A model generated the notes under the pieces. That model was given only the letters and a program-made list of their open reading frames with translations, did no database searches and was not told the origin of the DNA. A stretch of 45,338 nt of DNA from Verrucomicrobiota bacterium (GTDB lineage Bacteria > Verrucomicrobiota > Verrucomicrobiia > Verrucomicrobiales > Akkermansiaceae). The position numbers were made by a program, and so were the translations under genes. Positions 15,605 to 25,006 of the stretch are shown here, in pieces. Every line of letters begins with the position of its first letter. The first letter of the stretch is position 1. The stretch is from contig RDYF01000032.1 in assembly GCA_004293285.1 (NCBI GenBank), positions 1-45,338 of the forward strand. Direction: 5' to 3'.

Positions 15605-17560
15605 TTAGGTGGTGCTCTTCATGCACGCGGCTAGGTTAGCAATTACGTTGACGTCGTCAAGCGTAGTTACGTTTCCGGTGATTTTTCCATGCGTCACGAG
15701 CTCCTTGAGAAGTCTTCGCATGATTTTCCCCGAACGCGTTTTGGGCAGCGCGGGAGCGAAGTAGAGGTCGTCGGGCTTGGCGATAGCACCAATGGATTTG
15801 CCAACGTGTTGGCGCAGAGCTTGGAGAAGATCATCGGAGGGCTGATGCGATTCCTTTAACGTGACAAAACAGACAACCGCTTGCCCCTTGAGATCATCAG
15901 GGCGACCTACCACCGCCGCTTCGGCTACGGCGGGATGGGCAACAAGCGAGCTTTCGACTTCAGCGGTGCCGAGACGGTGACCGGAGACATTCAAAACATC
16001 ATCGATGCGGCCCACGATCCAAAAATTGCCGTCTTGATCGCGTCGTGCACCATCTCCGGCGGTATAGATGCCTTTGTAGTCCGACCAGTAGGTTTTTTGA
16101 TAGCGTGCTTTATCGCCATAAATGCTGCGAGCCATCGAGGGCCAGGGTTGGCGAATCACGAGTTTTCCTCCTTCATTGGGAGCGCATTCCTTGCCATTTT
16201 CATCAAAAATGGCGGCATCGACGCCAAAAAACGGCAAGGTGACAGTTCCGGGTTTCGTGGGCGTGCAGCCTGGCAAGGGGGTGAGCATGATGGCTCCGGT
16301 TTCGGTTTGCCACCAAGTATCAACAATGGGGCATCGTTTGCCGCCGATGTGTTTGTGATACCACATCCAGGCTTCGGGATTGATGGGTTCTCCGACAGAA
16401 CCGAGGAGGCGCAGAGACGAGAGGTCGTGATTGGCGGGGTAGTGGTCGCCAGCCTTAATGAACGCGCGAATGGCGGTGGGAGCAGTGTAAAAAATCGAGA
16501 CGCCGTGTTGTTCGATGATTTTCCAGAAACGTCCGAAGTCGGGATGATTCGGTGCGCCCTCATACATGACTTGAGTGGCACCATTGGCGAGCGGGCCATA
16601 GACGATGTATGAGTGACCCGTGATCCATCCGACATCGGCTGTGCACCAGTAGACATCTTCCTCGCGGATGTCGAAGATGTATTTGAAAGTCGTGTAAGTG
16701 CCCGTCAGATAACCGCCACTGGTATGGAGGATCCCCTTGGGTTTGCCCGTGGAACCGGAAGTGTACAGGATGAAAAGCGGATGCTCTGAATCAAAGGCCT
16801 TTGCTTTGTGGGAAGATTTGACTTGTTCCACCTCCTCGTGCCACCAGAGGTCGCGGTCGGGCGTCATCGACACCGGTTGTCCGCAGCGACGAAAGACAAT
16901 GACCTTGCGAACGTGAGAGTATTTTTCCAGTGCGGCATCGACATTTTCCTTCAACGGAACGATTTTTCCACGACGCCAGCCACCATCGGCTGTGACAATC
17001 AGAGAGGCCCCGGAGTCTTCCAATCGATCAACGATCGAATCGGCTGAAAAGCCACCAAAAACCACCGAATGAACGGCTCCAATCCGGGCGCACGCGAGCA
17101 TGGCAATGGCGGCTTCGGGGATCATGGGCATGTAAATGAGAACGCGATCCTTGGCTTTCACGCCTTGCTTTTCGAGAACATTGGCAAATCGATTGACCTC
17201 TCGTTCGAGTTGAGCGTAGGTGATCACGCGCTGATCACCGGGTTCTCCTTCAAAAATGATGGCAGCTTTGTTGCGTCGATGACTGCGTGCATGGCGATCG
17301 ACGCAATTTTCGGCGACATTCAATTTGGCGCCGACAAACCATTTGGCGAAGGGCGCCTTCCAGTCGAGGACTTGCGACCAAGGTTTTCGCCAAGCCAGTT
17401 CGCTAGCCTCCTTGCTCCAAAAGACATCCGGTTGTTGGATGGATTGACGATAGAGTTTTTTGTATTGAGCAAGAGAAGAAATGCGAGCTTGCGCAGAAAA
17501 CTCGGGGTCGGGTGAAAAAACGCGTTCTTCTTGGAGGTGACTTTCGATTTTAGGGCTCAT
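15605..17560 (-). CDS. acs: Acetyl-CoA synthetase (AMP-forming)
   Basis: Acs converts acetate, ATP and CoA to acetyl-CoA by way of acetyl-AMP. From the ATG at 17560 the protein is 651 residues, matching the family. Motifs visible include the P-loop-like [24 protein letters not shown], the hinge region [15 protein letters not shown], and the C-terminal TRSGKIMRR. The catalytic lysine, acetylated in many bacteria as an off-switch, is about Lys612. In-frame ATG codons exist upstream (for example at 17590), but the extra residues do not resemble the family. The divergent nnr gene starts 113 bp away, so both promoters lie in 17561-17673. A coiled-coil gene follows after 4 bp. Confidence 0.96.
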   Translation of the reverse strand: MSPKIESHLQEERVFSPDPEFSAQARISSLAQYKKLYRQSIQQPDVFWSKEASELAWRKPWSQVLDWKAPFAKWFVGAKLNVAENCVDRHARSHRRNKAAIIFEGEPGDQRVITYAQLEREVNRFANVLEKQGVKAKDRVLIYMPMIPEAAIAMLACARIGAVHSVVFGGFSADSIVDRLEDSGASLIVTADGGWRRGKIVPLKENVDAALEKYSHVRKVIVFRRCGQPVSMTPDRDLWWHEEVEQVKSSHKAKAFDSEHPLFILYTSGSTGKPKGILHTSGGYLTGTYTTFKYIFDIREEDVYWCTADVGWITGHSYIVYGPLANGATQVMYEGAPNHPDFGRFWKIIEQHGVSIFYTAPTAIRAFIKAGDHYPANHDLSSLRLLGSVGEPINPEAWMWYHKHIGGKRCPIVDTWWQTETGAIMLTPLPGCTPTKPGTVTLPFFGVDAAIFDENGKECAPNEGGKLVIRQPWPSMARSIYGDKARYQKTYWSDYKGIYTAGDGARRDQDGNFWIVGRIDDVLNVSGHRLGTAEVESSLVAHPAVAEAAVVGRPDDLKGQAVVCFVTLKESHQPSDDLLQALRQHVGKSIGAIAKPDDLYFAPALPKTRSGKIMRRLLKELVTHGKITGNVTTLDDVNVIANLAACMKSTT

Positions 17561-17673
17561 GGGTGATTTTTTGCGAACGAGTCGGACCATAGAAAAGATC
17601 AGAGTGGGTGTAAACGTCAAATGCGTGGGGGATTTGTGATTGCAGCAAAGCACATGATTGATAGTCTGTTGTT

Positions 17674-19149
17674 ATGAAAGCACTGACCGTCGGCGAAATG
17701 CGAGATTGGGAAGAGGGAATGAAAGAGCGAGGTTGCGAAGAAGCAACCTTGATGGAACGGGCAGGCAAGGGAATTGCTGAGGCGCTTCGCAAGCACTTTC
17801 CGCTTCCTGGAAGTTTGGTGATCTACTTGGGCAAAGGCCACAATGCGGGCGATGCGTTGGTGGCTGCGAGGCATTTGCAGCGATGGGGGTGGCGGGTGGA
17901 ATGTCGGGCGGTTTTTTCTGAAATACATTGGGCGGTATTGACGCGTCAGCAGTATCGGCAATGGCGCGATCTTCCTGAGGTTGTGGAGGCGGCATCCTCG
18001 GTTACGGTCGTGATGGATGGTTTGCTGGGCATTGGCGCGCGGGGGATGCTGAGAGATCCAGTTCGTAGAGCAGTGCTCGAGATACGAGAAATGCGAGAGA
18101 AGTCGGACGCGATCGTGGTGGCTCTGGATGTCCCTACAGGCCTTGATGCCGAGACGGGGGTTTCAGATGATGTGGTAGTCGAAGCAGACATGACTCTAGC
18201 GATTGGCGCGCCGAAGCTCGGCTTGTTGGATGCCAAAGCGGTGAATGTGGTGGGTCGAATCGAGCTGATCGATCTCGGCATCGTCAAGCGTCGAGAAAGC
18301 GATCAAGCGCGTTGTTTGATCGTTCCTGGTTCCTTGGGTTCGGTGTTGGTGCGTCGTCCTCATGATTTTCACAAAGGGCAAGCAGGTCGCTTGAGTGTTG
18401 TAGCGGGATCTCCTGGAATGGAAGGAGCGGCGGTGCTGTGTGCCAACGCGGCGATGCGAGTGGGTGCGGGAATGGTAACCCTGTGGGTGCCAGAGCGCGC
18501 ATTGCCAGGAGTGATTTCGCGCGTCTTTCCCGAGGTCATGGTGCGCGGATTTCGATCCCTCCGAGAGGTGGAATGGGGAAAAGCCGATGCATTTATCATG
18601 GGGCCTGGTTGTGGCGAGGGGCTGGCGGAAGATTTTGAGCAAATGGCCGATTTATTGCTGCGCGACGACTTGCCCGGAGTTTTGGACGCTGATGCGCTCA
18701 ATGCGATCGCTCGACACGAAGGGCATCACGTTTTCCGAGAGCATCATGTGCTGACGCCGCATGCGGGAGAATTTGCACGACTTTTTCCTGATCGAGTTCA
18801 GCTTGAGCGCGAGGAAATGTGTCGCACTTTTGCGGCGAGTCACGATGCGGTGTTATTGCTGAAAGGGGCGAGGACACTGGTTCATCAGCATGGCAGTCCA
18901 TTGTTTTACAACAGCACAGGACATGCGGGCATGGCGACAGCGGGCATGGGCGACGTGCTTTCCGGAGTGATTGGTGGGTTGCTGGCGCAGGGTGTGCCTG
19001 CGATGGAATCGGCGTGTCTCGGCGCTTGGTTGGCAGGTCGAGCCGCAGAATGTGCGGCGCCTCTGGGTTCAGTCTCCTTGCGTAGTGTTGTGGCAAGTGA
19101 TTTGCTCCTGCACTTGGGAGTTGCTCTGCAAGAGTGGGAGAGCGCTTGA
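17674..19149 (+). CDS. nnr: Bifunctional NAD(P)H-hydrate epimerase / ADP-dependent dehydratase (Nnr)
   Basis: This two-domain repair enzyme of 491 residues restores damaged NAD(P)H hydrates. The N-terminal YjeF-type epimerase domain (about 1-215) has GKGHNAGDALVAARHL at 53-68; most relatives have N-N-G-G-D there, so H56 and A58 are mild departures. The C-terminal ribokinase-like dehydratase domain (about 225-485) shows AGRLSVVAGSPGMEGAA, VLDADALNAIA, LTPHAGEFARL and the nucleotide-binding GMATAGMGDVLSGVIGGLLAQG. It precedes the secretion cluster by 111 bp on the same strand, and a functional link is not expected. Confidence 0.94.
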   Translation: MKALTVGEMRDWEEGMKERGCEEATLMERAGKGIAEALRKHFPLPGSLVIYLGKGHNAGDALVAARHLQRWGWRVECRAVFSEIHWAVLTRQQYRQWRDLPEVVEAASSVTVVMDGLLGIGARGMLRDPVRRAVLEIREMREKSDAIVVALDVPTGLDAETGVSDDVVVEADMTLAIGAPKLGLLDAKAVNVVGRIELIDLGIVKRRESDQARCLIVPGSLGSVLVRRPHDFHKGQAGRLSVVAGSPGMEGAAVLCANAAMRVGAGMVTLWVPERALPGVISRVFPEVMVRGFRSLREVEWGKADAFIMGPGCGEGLAEDFEQMADLLLRDDLPGVLDADALNAIARHEGHHVFREHHVLTPHAGEFARLFPDRVQLEREEMCRTFAASHDAVLLLKGARTLVHQHGSPLFYNSTGHAGMATAGMGDVLSGVIGGLLAQGVPAMESACLGAWLAGRAAECAAPLGSVSLRSVVASDLLLHLGVALQEWESA

Positions 19150-19260
19150 TTGGGGCGGAAAGGGAAGGATCGATGCTCGAAAAAATCTTTGCGCCCTTCA
19201 CGTTATTTACTGACAAATGGTCGGTTCTTTGGTGTTACATTGGTGGACACGAAATTTTTT

Positions 19261-19716
19261 ATGAACACGACACACACCTACTGTCAAACACATGCAACAC
19301 GTCGGCTCTCCTCACAACGAGGATTTACTTTGCTCGAAATGGTCATCGTTTTGGGAATCATCGGTCTGATCATCGGAGGAGCCATTGGAGTGATGGGGAA
19401 AGTGGGGGATGGTGCGGCCATTCAGCGCGTCAAAGGAGATTTCAATTCGCTGGGCAGTGTTCTCAAAATGTACAAGATCAATAACGGTTTTTATCCCTCA
19501 ACGTCCCAAGGGCTGAATGCTCTTGTGACCCGTCCGAGCGGTTCTCCTGCGCCAAAATCGTGGACGGCCTTGGCGGACCGCGTGCCATTGGATCCTTGGG
19601 GTTTAGAGTATGTCTATCGCTTTCCCGGTAGCAAAGTTGCCACGGAGTTTGAACTCATTACACGAGGCAAAGATGGTCAATTGGGAACGAGCGACGACAT
19701 CTCCAGTCAGGAGTGA
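19261..19716 (+). CDS. gspG: Type II secretion major pseudopilin GspG
   Basis: The major pseudopilin of a type II secretion system. The class III signal ends in QRG|FTLLEMVIVLG: prepilin peptidase would cut after Gly21, leaving Phe22 as N-methylated residue +1 and Glu26 as the conserved Glu+5. The C-terminal region matches GspG: DPWGLEYVYRFPG and the calcium-site-like GKDGQLGTSDDI. The ATG at 19261 gives 151 residues, normal for GspG; a longer reading from 19150 adds 37 unrelated basic residues and is rejected. It is the first gene of the cluster and is followed by four further pilin-like genes. Confidence 0.95.
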   Translation: MNTTHTYCQTHATRRLSSQRGFTLLEMVIVLGIIGLIIGGAIGVMGKVGDGAAIQRVKGDFNSLGSVLKMYKINNGFYPSTSQGLNALVTRPSGSPAPKSWTALADRVPLDPWGLEYVYRFPGSKVATEFELITRGKDGQLGTSDDISSQE

Positions 19717-19734
19717 TTCAGTGCTTTACCCTCT

Positions 19735-20322
19735 ATGAAAGCCTCTGAGAGCCAGTCGAGAAAGCCGCGGGAATCGCGCGGCTTTACTTTGCTTGAATTG
19801 GTGATCGTGATGGTCTTGATCGGGCTCGCCATGGCGGGAGCCATTACGCTGTTCATCAGCAATTCTGCAGAACGGCGATTGCGCAACATCTCGGGCGATA
19901 TCGAGCTTTTGGCAAAAAGAGCGCGTGCTGTGGCGATGGTGCAACAAACGCCATACGCCATCACATTCACGGCTCACGAGGCCTCGTTAGGTCCTTTGGT
20001 TGAAGCGGGGCTTCAGACCTCCGAGCGGCAGATGAAGCAGCAGCGTGAAGACGAAGCTATTGCGGACGGTTCCATGGAATCCCGATTTCTGCCCGTGCGT
20101 GATTCATTGTCATTTGAAGAAATGGAACTTTCGATTCGTCGATGGGGCGCGGTGAACTGGTTGCCGATGTTGCGCCAAGATCCGCTGGTTTGGCGATTTG
20201 ATCCCAAGGGCATGTGCGAGCCCATGGGTGTCAAATTGGAGTATCCCGATGGCTGGATCGAGCTGGAATTTCACCCGCTCACTGCGGGGATTCGAGATCG
20301 CACCATGGAGGCGAGAAGATGA
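19735..20322 (+). CDS. gspH: Minor pseudopilin, GspH-like
   Basis: A 195-residue prepilin-like protein with processing site SRG|FTLLELVIVMV (Gly16/Phe17, Glu21 at +5). The following helix and the GspH-like head fit a minor pseudopilin; the head beyond residue 70 is too divergent to identify closely. Position directly after gspG and before I, J and K matches the classical order. The stop overlaps the next start in an ATGA arrangement. Confidence 0.85.
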   Translation: MKASESQSRKPRESRGFTLLELVIVMVLIGLAMAGAITLFISNSAERRLRNISGDIELLAKRARAVAMVQQTPYAITFTAHEASLGPLVEAGLQTSERQMKQQREDEAIADGSMESRFLPVRDSLSFEEMELSIRRWGAVNWLPMLRQDPLVWRFDPKGMCEPMGVKLEYPDGWIELEFHPLTAGIRDRTMEARR

Positions 20323-20744
20323 GAGGGGCATTGATCATTCATCCGGCGAAGCGTCGTCAGTCAGGCTATCTGTTGCTAGAGGTCGTCTTAGCGATGGGGC
20401 TTTTTGCCCTTGCGGCGACAGGTTTCACCAGAGCTTTGCAGTCTGCGGCAGATGCTTCCGATATGGCGGCTCGCGAAATGCAAGTGACGCGGATTTTGCA
20501 GAGTTCCTTGGACGAGGCATTATCGTTGCCCGTCTTGGAAGAGGGCGAAACGACCGAGGACTTGGAAGAGCGTGAGATGCGCATTGTGACGAATTTTGAA
20601 CGAATCGAAGATCTCGAAAACCAGCAAGGTCAGTTATTGCAAGACATGTGGCGAATAACCGTGACGGCTTACTTTCGCCAGGGCACGGTGGAATTGACAC
20701 GTAGCGCTACGACTTGGCGCTATGGCCGACTTTATCAACCATGA
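20319..20744 (+). CDS. gspI: Minor pseudopilin, GspI-like
   Basis: A 141-residue prepilin-like protein with site QSG|YLLLEVVLAMG (Gly16/Tyr17, Glu21 at +5); Tyr at +1 is unusual where Phe or Met is common. Small size and position between H and J support GspI, a member of the pseudopilus tip complex. The start overlaps the gspH stop and its stop overlaps the gspJ start (both ATGA), so translation is probably coupled through the series. Confidence 0.85.
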   Translation: MRGALIIHPAKRRQSGYLLLEVVLAMGLFALAATGFTRALQSAADASDMAAREMQVTRILQSSLDEALSLPVLEEGETTEDLEEREMRIVTNFERIEDLENQQGQLLQDMWRITVTAYFRQGTVELTRSATTWRYGRLYQP

Positions 20745-21565
20745 GTGCCCGAACCAATCAGCGATATCGTCGTGGTTTCACCTTGATCGAGGTGGTGATC
20801 GCGCTTGGCATGATGGCAGCGCTGATTTTGTTGTGCGCGCGACTGGCGACAGCGAACATTCAGCTTGCCAACGGCATTCAACAACAGCAGTCGGAAAACA
20901 GCTTGCGTGAGGGATTTTTCGAGATGCTCAAGCAGCATTTGTGTTCCCTGCCGGGGAATGCGCGTCTGGAATTGCAGTATACCAAAGGGGCTCAGCCTTA
21001 TGAATATACTTTGGTGCTGCAGAACGTTCCTCTGGCCTTTACTTGGGGAGGGGTTGAGCGGATTGCCAAGGCAGTGGAAATTGCAGGCGTGAAACGTCGA
21101 GATGGCTTCATCAACGTCGTCATGCGCTATTATGAAAACCCGATCATTTCCGATGAAGAGCAGATGGCTGATGCGCGTCGTGAAAAGCCATTTGCCGAAG
21201 TGATTTTGATGGAAAACTTGCGCTTTTTTGAGTGGCGCGCCTTGGATGGTCGATCGATGGATTGGTTACTGGACTGGGATCTGCAGGGGCGTTTGCCACT
21301 GCAGTTGGAGCTGGTGACGGCGCAGGGTGCCTATGGCGAAGAGATGAAACAGATTTTCTGGATTGTTCCCAAAGTGAGTCCGGCCGTAGTGATTCGCAAT
21401 ACGGCGCAAAATCCGAATCAGGGAGGCAATCCCTCGGCAAACAACGGTGGTGGAAACAATCCGAACCAAGGTGGCGACGGCACCGGCAATGGTGGTGTCG
21501 ATGGAGGAATGATCGATATCAATCCTGGCAACAATCCAGGTTCAGGGTTAGGAGGGAATCAATGA
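20741..21565 (+). CDS. gspJ: Minor pseudopilin, GspJ-like, with Gly/Asn-rich tail
   Basis: A prepilin-like protein of 274 residues with site RRG|FTLIEVVIALG (Gly12/Phe13, Glu17 at +5). The ATG at 20741 overlaps the gspI stop and puts the leader at a normal length. The folded head (about 40-215) is followed by a tail of about 50 residues made almost only of Gly, Asn, Pro, Gln and Asp with near-repeats such as NPNQGG. GspJ proteins normally lack such a tail. It may be a flexible surface or linker, with no known counterpart I can name. Confidence 0.85.
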   Translation: MSARTNQRYRRGFTLIEVVIALGMMAALILLCARLATANIQLANGIQQQQSENSLREGFFEMLKQHLCSLPGNARLELQYTKGAQPYEYTLVLQNVPLAFTWGGVERIAKAVEIAGVKRRDGFINVVMRYYENPIISDEEQMADARREKPFAEVILMENLRFFEWRALDGRSMDWLLDWDLQGRLPLQLELVTAQGAYGEEMKQIFWIVPKVSPAVVIRNTAQNPNQGGNPSANNGGGNNPNQGGDGTGNGGVDGGMIDINPGNNPGSGLGGNQ

Positions 21566-22533
21566 GAGTGGATTCGACCATGGTATATGAACGGAATCGA
21601 GTTCATCGACGCGGCATGGCACTGCTCGCGGTGCTTTGGCTGATGACCATTTTGGCATTTGCAGCGCTCACTGCTGTGAAGCTGCTGTCCTTTGATCTCG
21701 ATATTGCCGATGCCCAAATCAATGGATTTAAAGCGCGGCAAGCTGCGGAAATCGGCATTGCTGTAGGAGCCAACCCTGTTGTGAAAAGAGATGATCCCAT
21801 GCTGCAAACGACAGGGGAAGACGGTGTCAGTTACCAAGTTCAATTGCGCTCTGAGGGAGAGCGATTCAATATCAATCATTTGCTGTTGAACAGCGGTGAC
21901 AAGAATTTGCTCAAAGAGATTTTATTGCACTGGGGGATCGAAGCGGAGTTTGCGCAAGAAGTGGCCGATGCCATGTTGGACTGGGTGGACTCCAATGATG
22001 AAATTCAACTCAATGGTGCGGAGCGTGAGTACTACGAGAAACTTGGCCGCATCAATCAGCCGTTCAATCGGCCTTTTTATTCTTTAGAAGAAATGCGTCT
22101 GGTCCGCGGCATGGAGGTGGTGGAGCAAATCAAGCCCGATTGGCGCGATTGGTTTACGGTGTGGAGTGCTGGTGGGCTCGACGTCAATGAAGCCAGTGCG
22201 GAAAAGATCGCTCTGGCGGCGGAATGCAACATCGAGGATGCCAACACCTTGGTCGAAATCGTTCGGGGTCCTGATGGCATTCGCGGCACGGAAGATGATG
22301 CGCCCTTTTCATCGCTCAATGATGGACAAGGCGGCGCGACTGTGTTTCAAATCCTCCGTGTGGCTGAATTTTATGCACCTGTTGTGACTCCGCGACTTGC
22401 GGTGAACGATGGTACTATGAGGATCGAGAGCTTGGGGCAATCTGGCGATAGCAAACGGAAAATCGTGCTCGTGATGCGCAACCGCACGGGGCGCCCAACC
22501 ATTTTGGAAAAAACTGAAGAAGTCGTACCGTGA
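21562..22533 (+). CDS. gspK: Type II secretion tip pseudopilin GspK
   Basis: A 323-residue protein with a prepilin-like start: HRRG|MALLAVLWLM, processed after Gly18. Position +5 after the site is Ala, not Glu, which is the recognised exception in GspK and fits its place at the tip. The large head includes DAMLDWVDSNDE and helix-hairpin-helix-like GLDVNEASAEKIALAAE, both typical of GspK. The start overlaps the gspJ stop. Its own stop overlaps the next start as GTGA. Confidence 0.92.
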   Translation: MRVDSTMVYERNRVHRRGMALLAVLWLMTILAFAALTAVKLLSFDLDIADAQINGFKARQAAEIGIAVGANPVVKRDDPMLQTTGEDGVSYQVQLRSEGERFNINHLLLNSGDKNLLKEILLHWGIEAEFAQEVADAMLDWVDSNDEIQLNGAEREYYEKLGRINQPFNRPFYSLEEMRLVRGMEVVEQIKPDWRDWFTVWSAGGLDVNEASAEKIALAAECNIEDANTLVEIVRGPDGIRGTEDDAPFSSLNDGQGGATVFQILRVAEFYAPVVTPRLAVNDGTMRIESLGQSGDSKRKIVLVMRNRTGRPTILEKTEEVVP

Positions 22534-23774
22534 ATCAAAAAACAGAAATGGTAATGGTGTTGCCAGGTGTCACTGGCTGGGAAATCTGGGCAGGCCTGCC
22601 GGGCGCGCCGCTGGAGCTTCGAACGACCTCGGAGCAGGCGAACGCGGGCGGAATTGTCGACTTGCCTGCAGGCGATGTGATGCATGTGTTTCGCGTGCGT
22701 GATGCGACTGTAATGCCCTTCAAAACCAATACGGCCGACGAATCGTTATTTGAGGATGTCGCGCAGATGCATTGCGAGCGCATGGGAGTCAAAGCAGATC
22801 CCTTTGCGGGGCAATTGCTCGATTTTTTCGTCACCGAGAAAACCGAAGAAAGCGCCGCCATCACTGCCGTGGTCTTGCGTGCTCCAGAAGAAGGGCAGTT
22901 GCCACCGCGCAGCCCCAAATTCTTTGACTATTCGCCTCGTGTTTACCCTTTTGTGGGCAATGGTGTTGCCCTGTGGAAAGAGCTTGGTCACTGGGTTTTT
23001 GCTTTTTATCGTTCTGGTCAAATGCTTTATGCACAGTCGACCGCCAATGACGAAGCTCTGCCAGATGCCAATTTGGCGCGCGACATTTGGTTGGCGATGA
23101 AGCAATTGGGTTTTCAGGGGATATCAGTCGTGATTGATTCCGTGATGGTATGGCATCCGGATGGCGAGCAAGGAGACGCAAGTGCGCTGGCAGGTGTCTT
23201 TGAAGTGCCGGTACAAGTTGCTGCAAGGCCCGACCCAGTAGTTCCATCGACCGAGTGTCGACTCCTGCCGGCGGATGTTTTCGCCGAGCGCAGGGCTGCA
23301 CAAAAGCGCAAACAAGTCATCACGGCATTGGGTTCAATCGCAGCTGTTTTGGTTCTCTTCCTGTTATGGGCGGGATGGGGAGTGTTGGCGGAAATGCGTG
23401 AGACCAATCAACTCAAAGCGCAAGCATTGGCGATGCAACCTGAGCGCGACGCGTATTCTCGACACAAAAGCAAATGGAGAGAGCTAGCTCCATTGGTGGA
23501 AGAAGATCAGTGGCCCGTGGAGACCTTGTATCGCATTACCAAATGCATGCCCATGCCCAAAGGGGTGATTCGTTTGCGTGAAGCCAACATTGGCAATAAC
23601 GAAATCCGCATCAAAGGAGAGGCAAATCAATCTCCTCCGATTGGTCAATTCAGCTACGCCATCAATAAAAGTGCCGAATTGTCGCGGTTCAAATTCACCG
23701 CACCACCTCCCAGCAACACGGCGAAGGGCTGGACTTTTGAAATTCAGGGGGCAGTTCCACAAGATCAACCGTAG
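22530..23774 (+). CDS. GspL-like inner-membrane assembly protein
   Basis: This 414-residue protein has the GspL/PilM-N layout: a cytoplasmic N-terminal domain (about 1-250, actin-like fold expected but not recognisable by motif), one membrane segment (264-284, rich in Leu, Val, Trp), then a periplasmic domain with a ferredoxin-like end. GspL normally recruits the ATPase GspE to the inner membrane and pairs with GspM. Assignment rests on position after gspK and before a GspM-like gene and on the membrane topology, not on strong sequence signature. It starts with GTG overlapping the gspK stop. An 85-bp gap follows, the largest inside the cluster. Confidence 0.75.
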   Translation: MNQKTEMVMVLPGVTGWEIWAGLPGAPLELRTTSEQANAGGIVDLPAGDVMHVFRVRDATVMPFKTNTADESLFEDVAQMHCERMGVKADPFAGQLLDFFVTEKTEESAAITAVVLRAPEEGQLPPRSPKFFDYSPRVYPFVGNGVALWKELGHWVFAFYRSGQMLYAQSTANDEALPDANLARDIWLAMKQLGFQGISVVIDSVMVWHPDGEQGDASALAGVFEVPVQVAARPDPVVPSTECRLLPADVFAERRAAQKRKQVITALGSIAAVLVLFLLWAGWGVLAEMRETNQLKAQALAMQPERDAYSRHKSKWRELAPLVEEDQWPVETLYRITKCMPMPKGVIRLREANIGNNEIRIKGEANQSPPIGQFSYAINKSAELSRFKFTAPPPSNTAKGWTFEIQGAVPQDQP

Positions 23775-23859
23775 TCGTTCAGCTCATGGATATCATTTTA
23801 CCAACACATTTTCTCGCCAGTGGTTTTAACCTGTCGTAGCATCGCCTTCATTCACCACC

Positions 23860-24405
23860 ATGTCGAAACGGGAATCCCATCTACTCATTCTTTTCGGAGT
23901 TACAGGACTGATCCTGCTCTTGCTCTGGGGCTATCAGTCCTACACGGGTTTTCGTCTTCGTTTGCAAAACGACAGAGTGATGGCCGAAACAGAATTGCGC
24001 GAAGCGGAACTTTATCTGAAGTCGAGCGACTCGATTCGTGATGAAATCGAATGGCTCAGTCAGCACGAACCGCAGCCGCAAGCAGGGGAGCAGGTGCCCA
24101 CCAAACTGCAGCAACTCGCTTCTGCCGAGGCCAGTCAAGCAGGGATGTTGGTCAAAAAAATGGAAATTCTCCCCGATCGCAGTGCGGAGTCGGAGGAAAC
24201 CACGCATTACAAAGTCGGCCAAGTCAAATTTACCGTGACGGGCGAGGAGAAAAACCTCTATGCTTGGTTTGATCGCATGCATTCTCCGAACGATTTTCGC
24301 GCCATTTCGCAACTGACTCTGAGTCCCAATCGCGAGGACGACTCGAAAATTGATTGCCAAGTGGTTTTCGATCAATGGTATGTGCCCCTGACCCCTGAGA
24401 TGTAA
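23860..24405 (+). CDS. GspM/PilO-like inner-membrane protein
   Basis: A 181-residue bitopic protein: short cytoplasmic start, membrane segment (about 8-26), a coiled-coil-like stretch (30-70), then a small alpha/beta domain. The length and topology match GspM/PilO, which forms an inner-membrane platform with GspL/PilN. The assignment is by context and topology. The next gene begins 4 bp after its stop. Confidence 0.75.
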   Translation: MSKRESHLLILFGVTGLILLLLWGYQSYTGFRLRLQNDRVMAETELREAELYLKSSDSIRDEIEWLSQHEPQPQAGEQVPTKLQQLASAEASQAGMLVKKMEILPDRSAESEETTHYKVGQVKFTVTGEEKNLYAWFDRMHSPNDFRAISQLTLSPNREDDSKIDCQVVFDQWYVPLTPEM

Positions 24406-24409
24406 TCCG

Positions 24410-24991
24410 ATGAAAAAGCTTTTCGTTCTATGGCTCATGCCAAGTGTACTGTTGGCTGCTGCTCCCAAAAAACCGCTGCCGGGACGTTATGCGGCGCTTT
24501 ATACAAGCTCGCCATTCACTACCCCCGCGCCTCCTGCGATCAATCAACAGGCGATGGTGAATCCGCTCGACGACTGGGCGCTCGGCGGTGTCAGCAAATT
24601 TCCTGATGGTTACTTCGTGATTTTGCTTAACAAAAAACGGCCCGATGAAAAAGTCATCATCCAGCCGGGATCTGCTTCGGATTATGAAGTGATCGAGGTC
24701 GTTGATGGAGGTCAAAACTATACGGGCACTCAAGTCAAATTGCGATACCGAAAGAATATGGTTGGGATCGTGACATTTGATCAAAAGTTGCTCAGCGTTA
24801 AGTCGCCCGAACAGGGGAAAGTAGCTCCTGCAAGTCAACCCAGCATGCCGCCCGGCGTGCAATCCATGCAGGGCGGGTTGGATCAGGGCAATCGCGGCAA
24901 TCGCATTGGTCCCCAACCTCGTCTTCGCACCATCGCCCCCCCGGCTCCGGGAGGTCGCAACACTCCCATTCCTACCCAACCACAACGCTAA
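24410..24991 (+). CDS. Secreted GspC/PilP-like connector protein (tentative)
   Basis: A 193-residue exported protein with a clear signal peptide (MKKLFVLWLMPSVLLAAAP). A small beta domain (about 48-128) includes DDWALGGVSKFPDGYFVILL and VKLRYRKNMVGIVTFD, resembling the homology region of GspC and PilP that contacts the secretin periplasmic domains. The tail (about 130-193) is rich in Pro, Gly, Gln and Arg. Being placed just before the secretin gene supports a periplasmic connector role, but there is no GspC membrane anchor and the match is weak. A pilotin-like or unrelated role is possible. Confidence 0.62.
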   Translation: MKKLFVLWLMPSVLLAAAPKKPLPGRYAALYTSSPFTTPAPPAINQQAMVNPLDDWALGGVSKFPDGYFVILLNKKRPDEKVIIQPGSASDYEVIEVVDGGQNYTGTQVKLRYRKNMVGIVTFDQKLLSVKSPEQGKVAPASQPSMPPGVQSMQGGLDQGNRGNRIGPQPRLRTIAPPAPGGRNTPIPTQPQR

Positions 24992-25006
24992 GATTCTTTT
25001 CCGATT

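Noticed and set aside
19150..19260. N-terminal extension of GspG
   Set aside because: The added residues are basic and unrelated to GspG leaders; the ATG at 19261 gives a proper prepilin leader.
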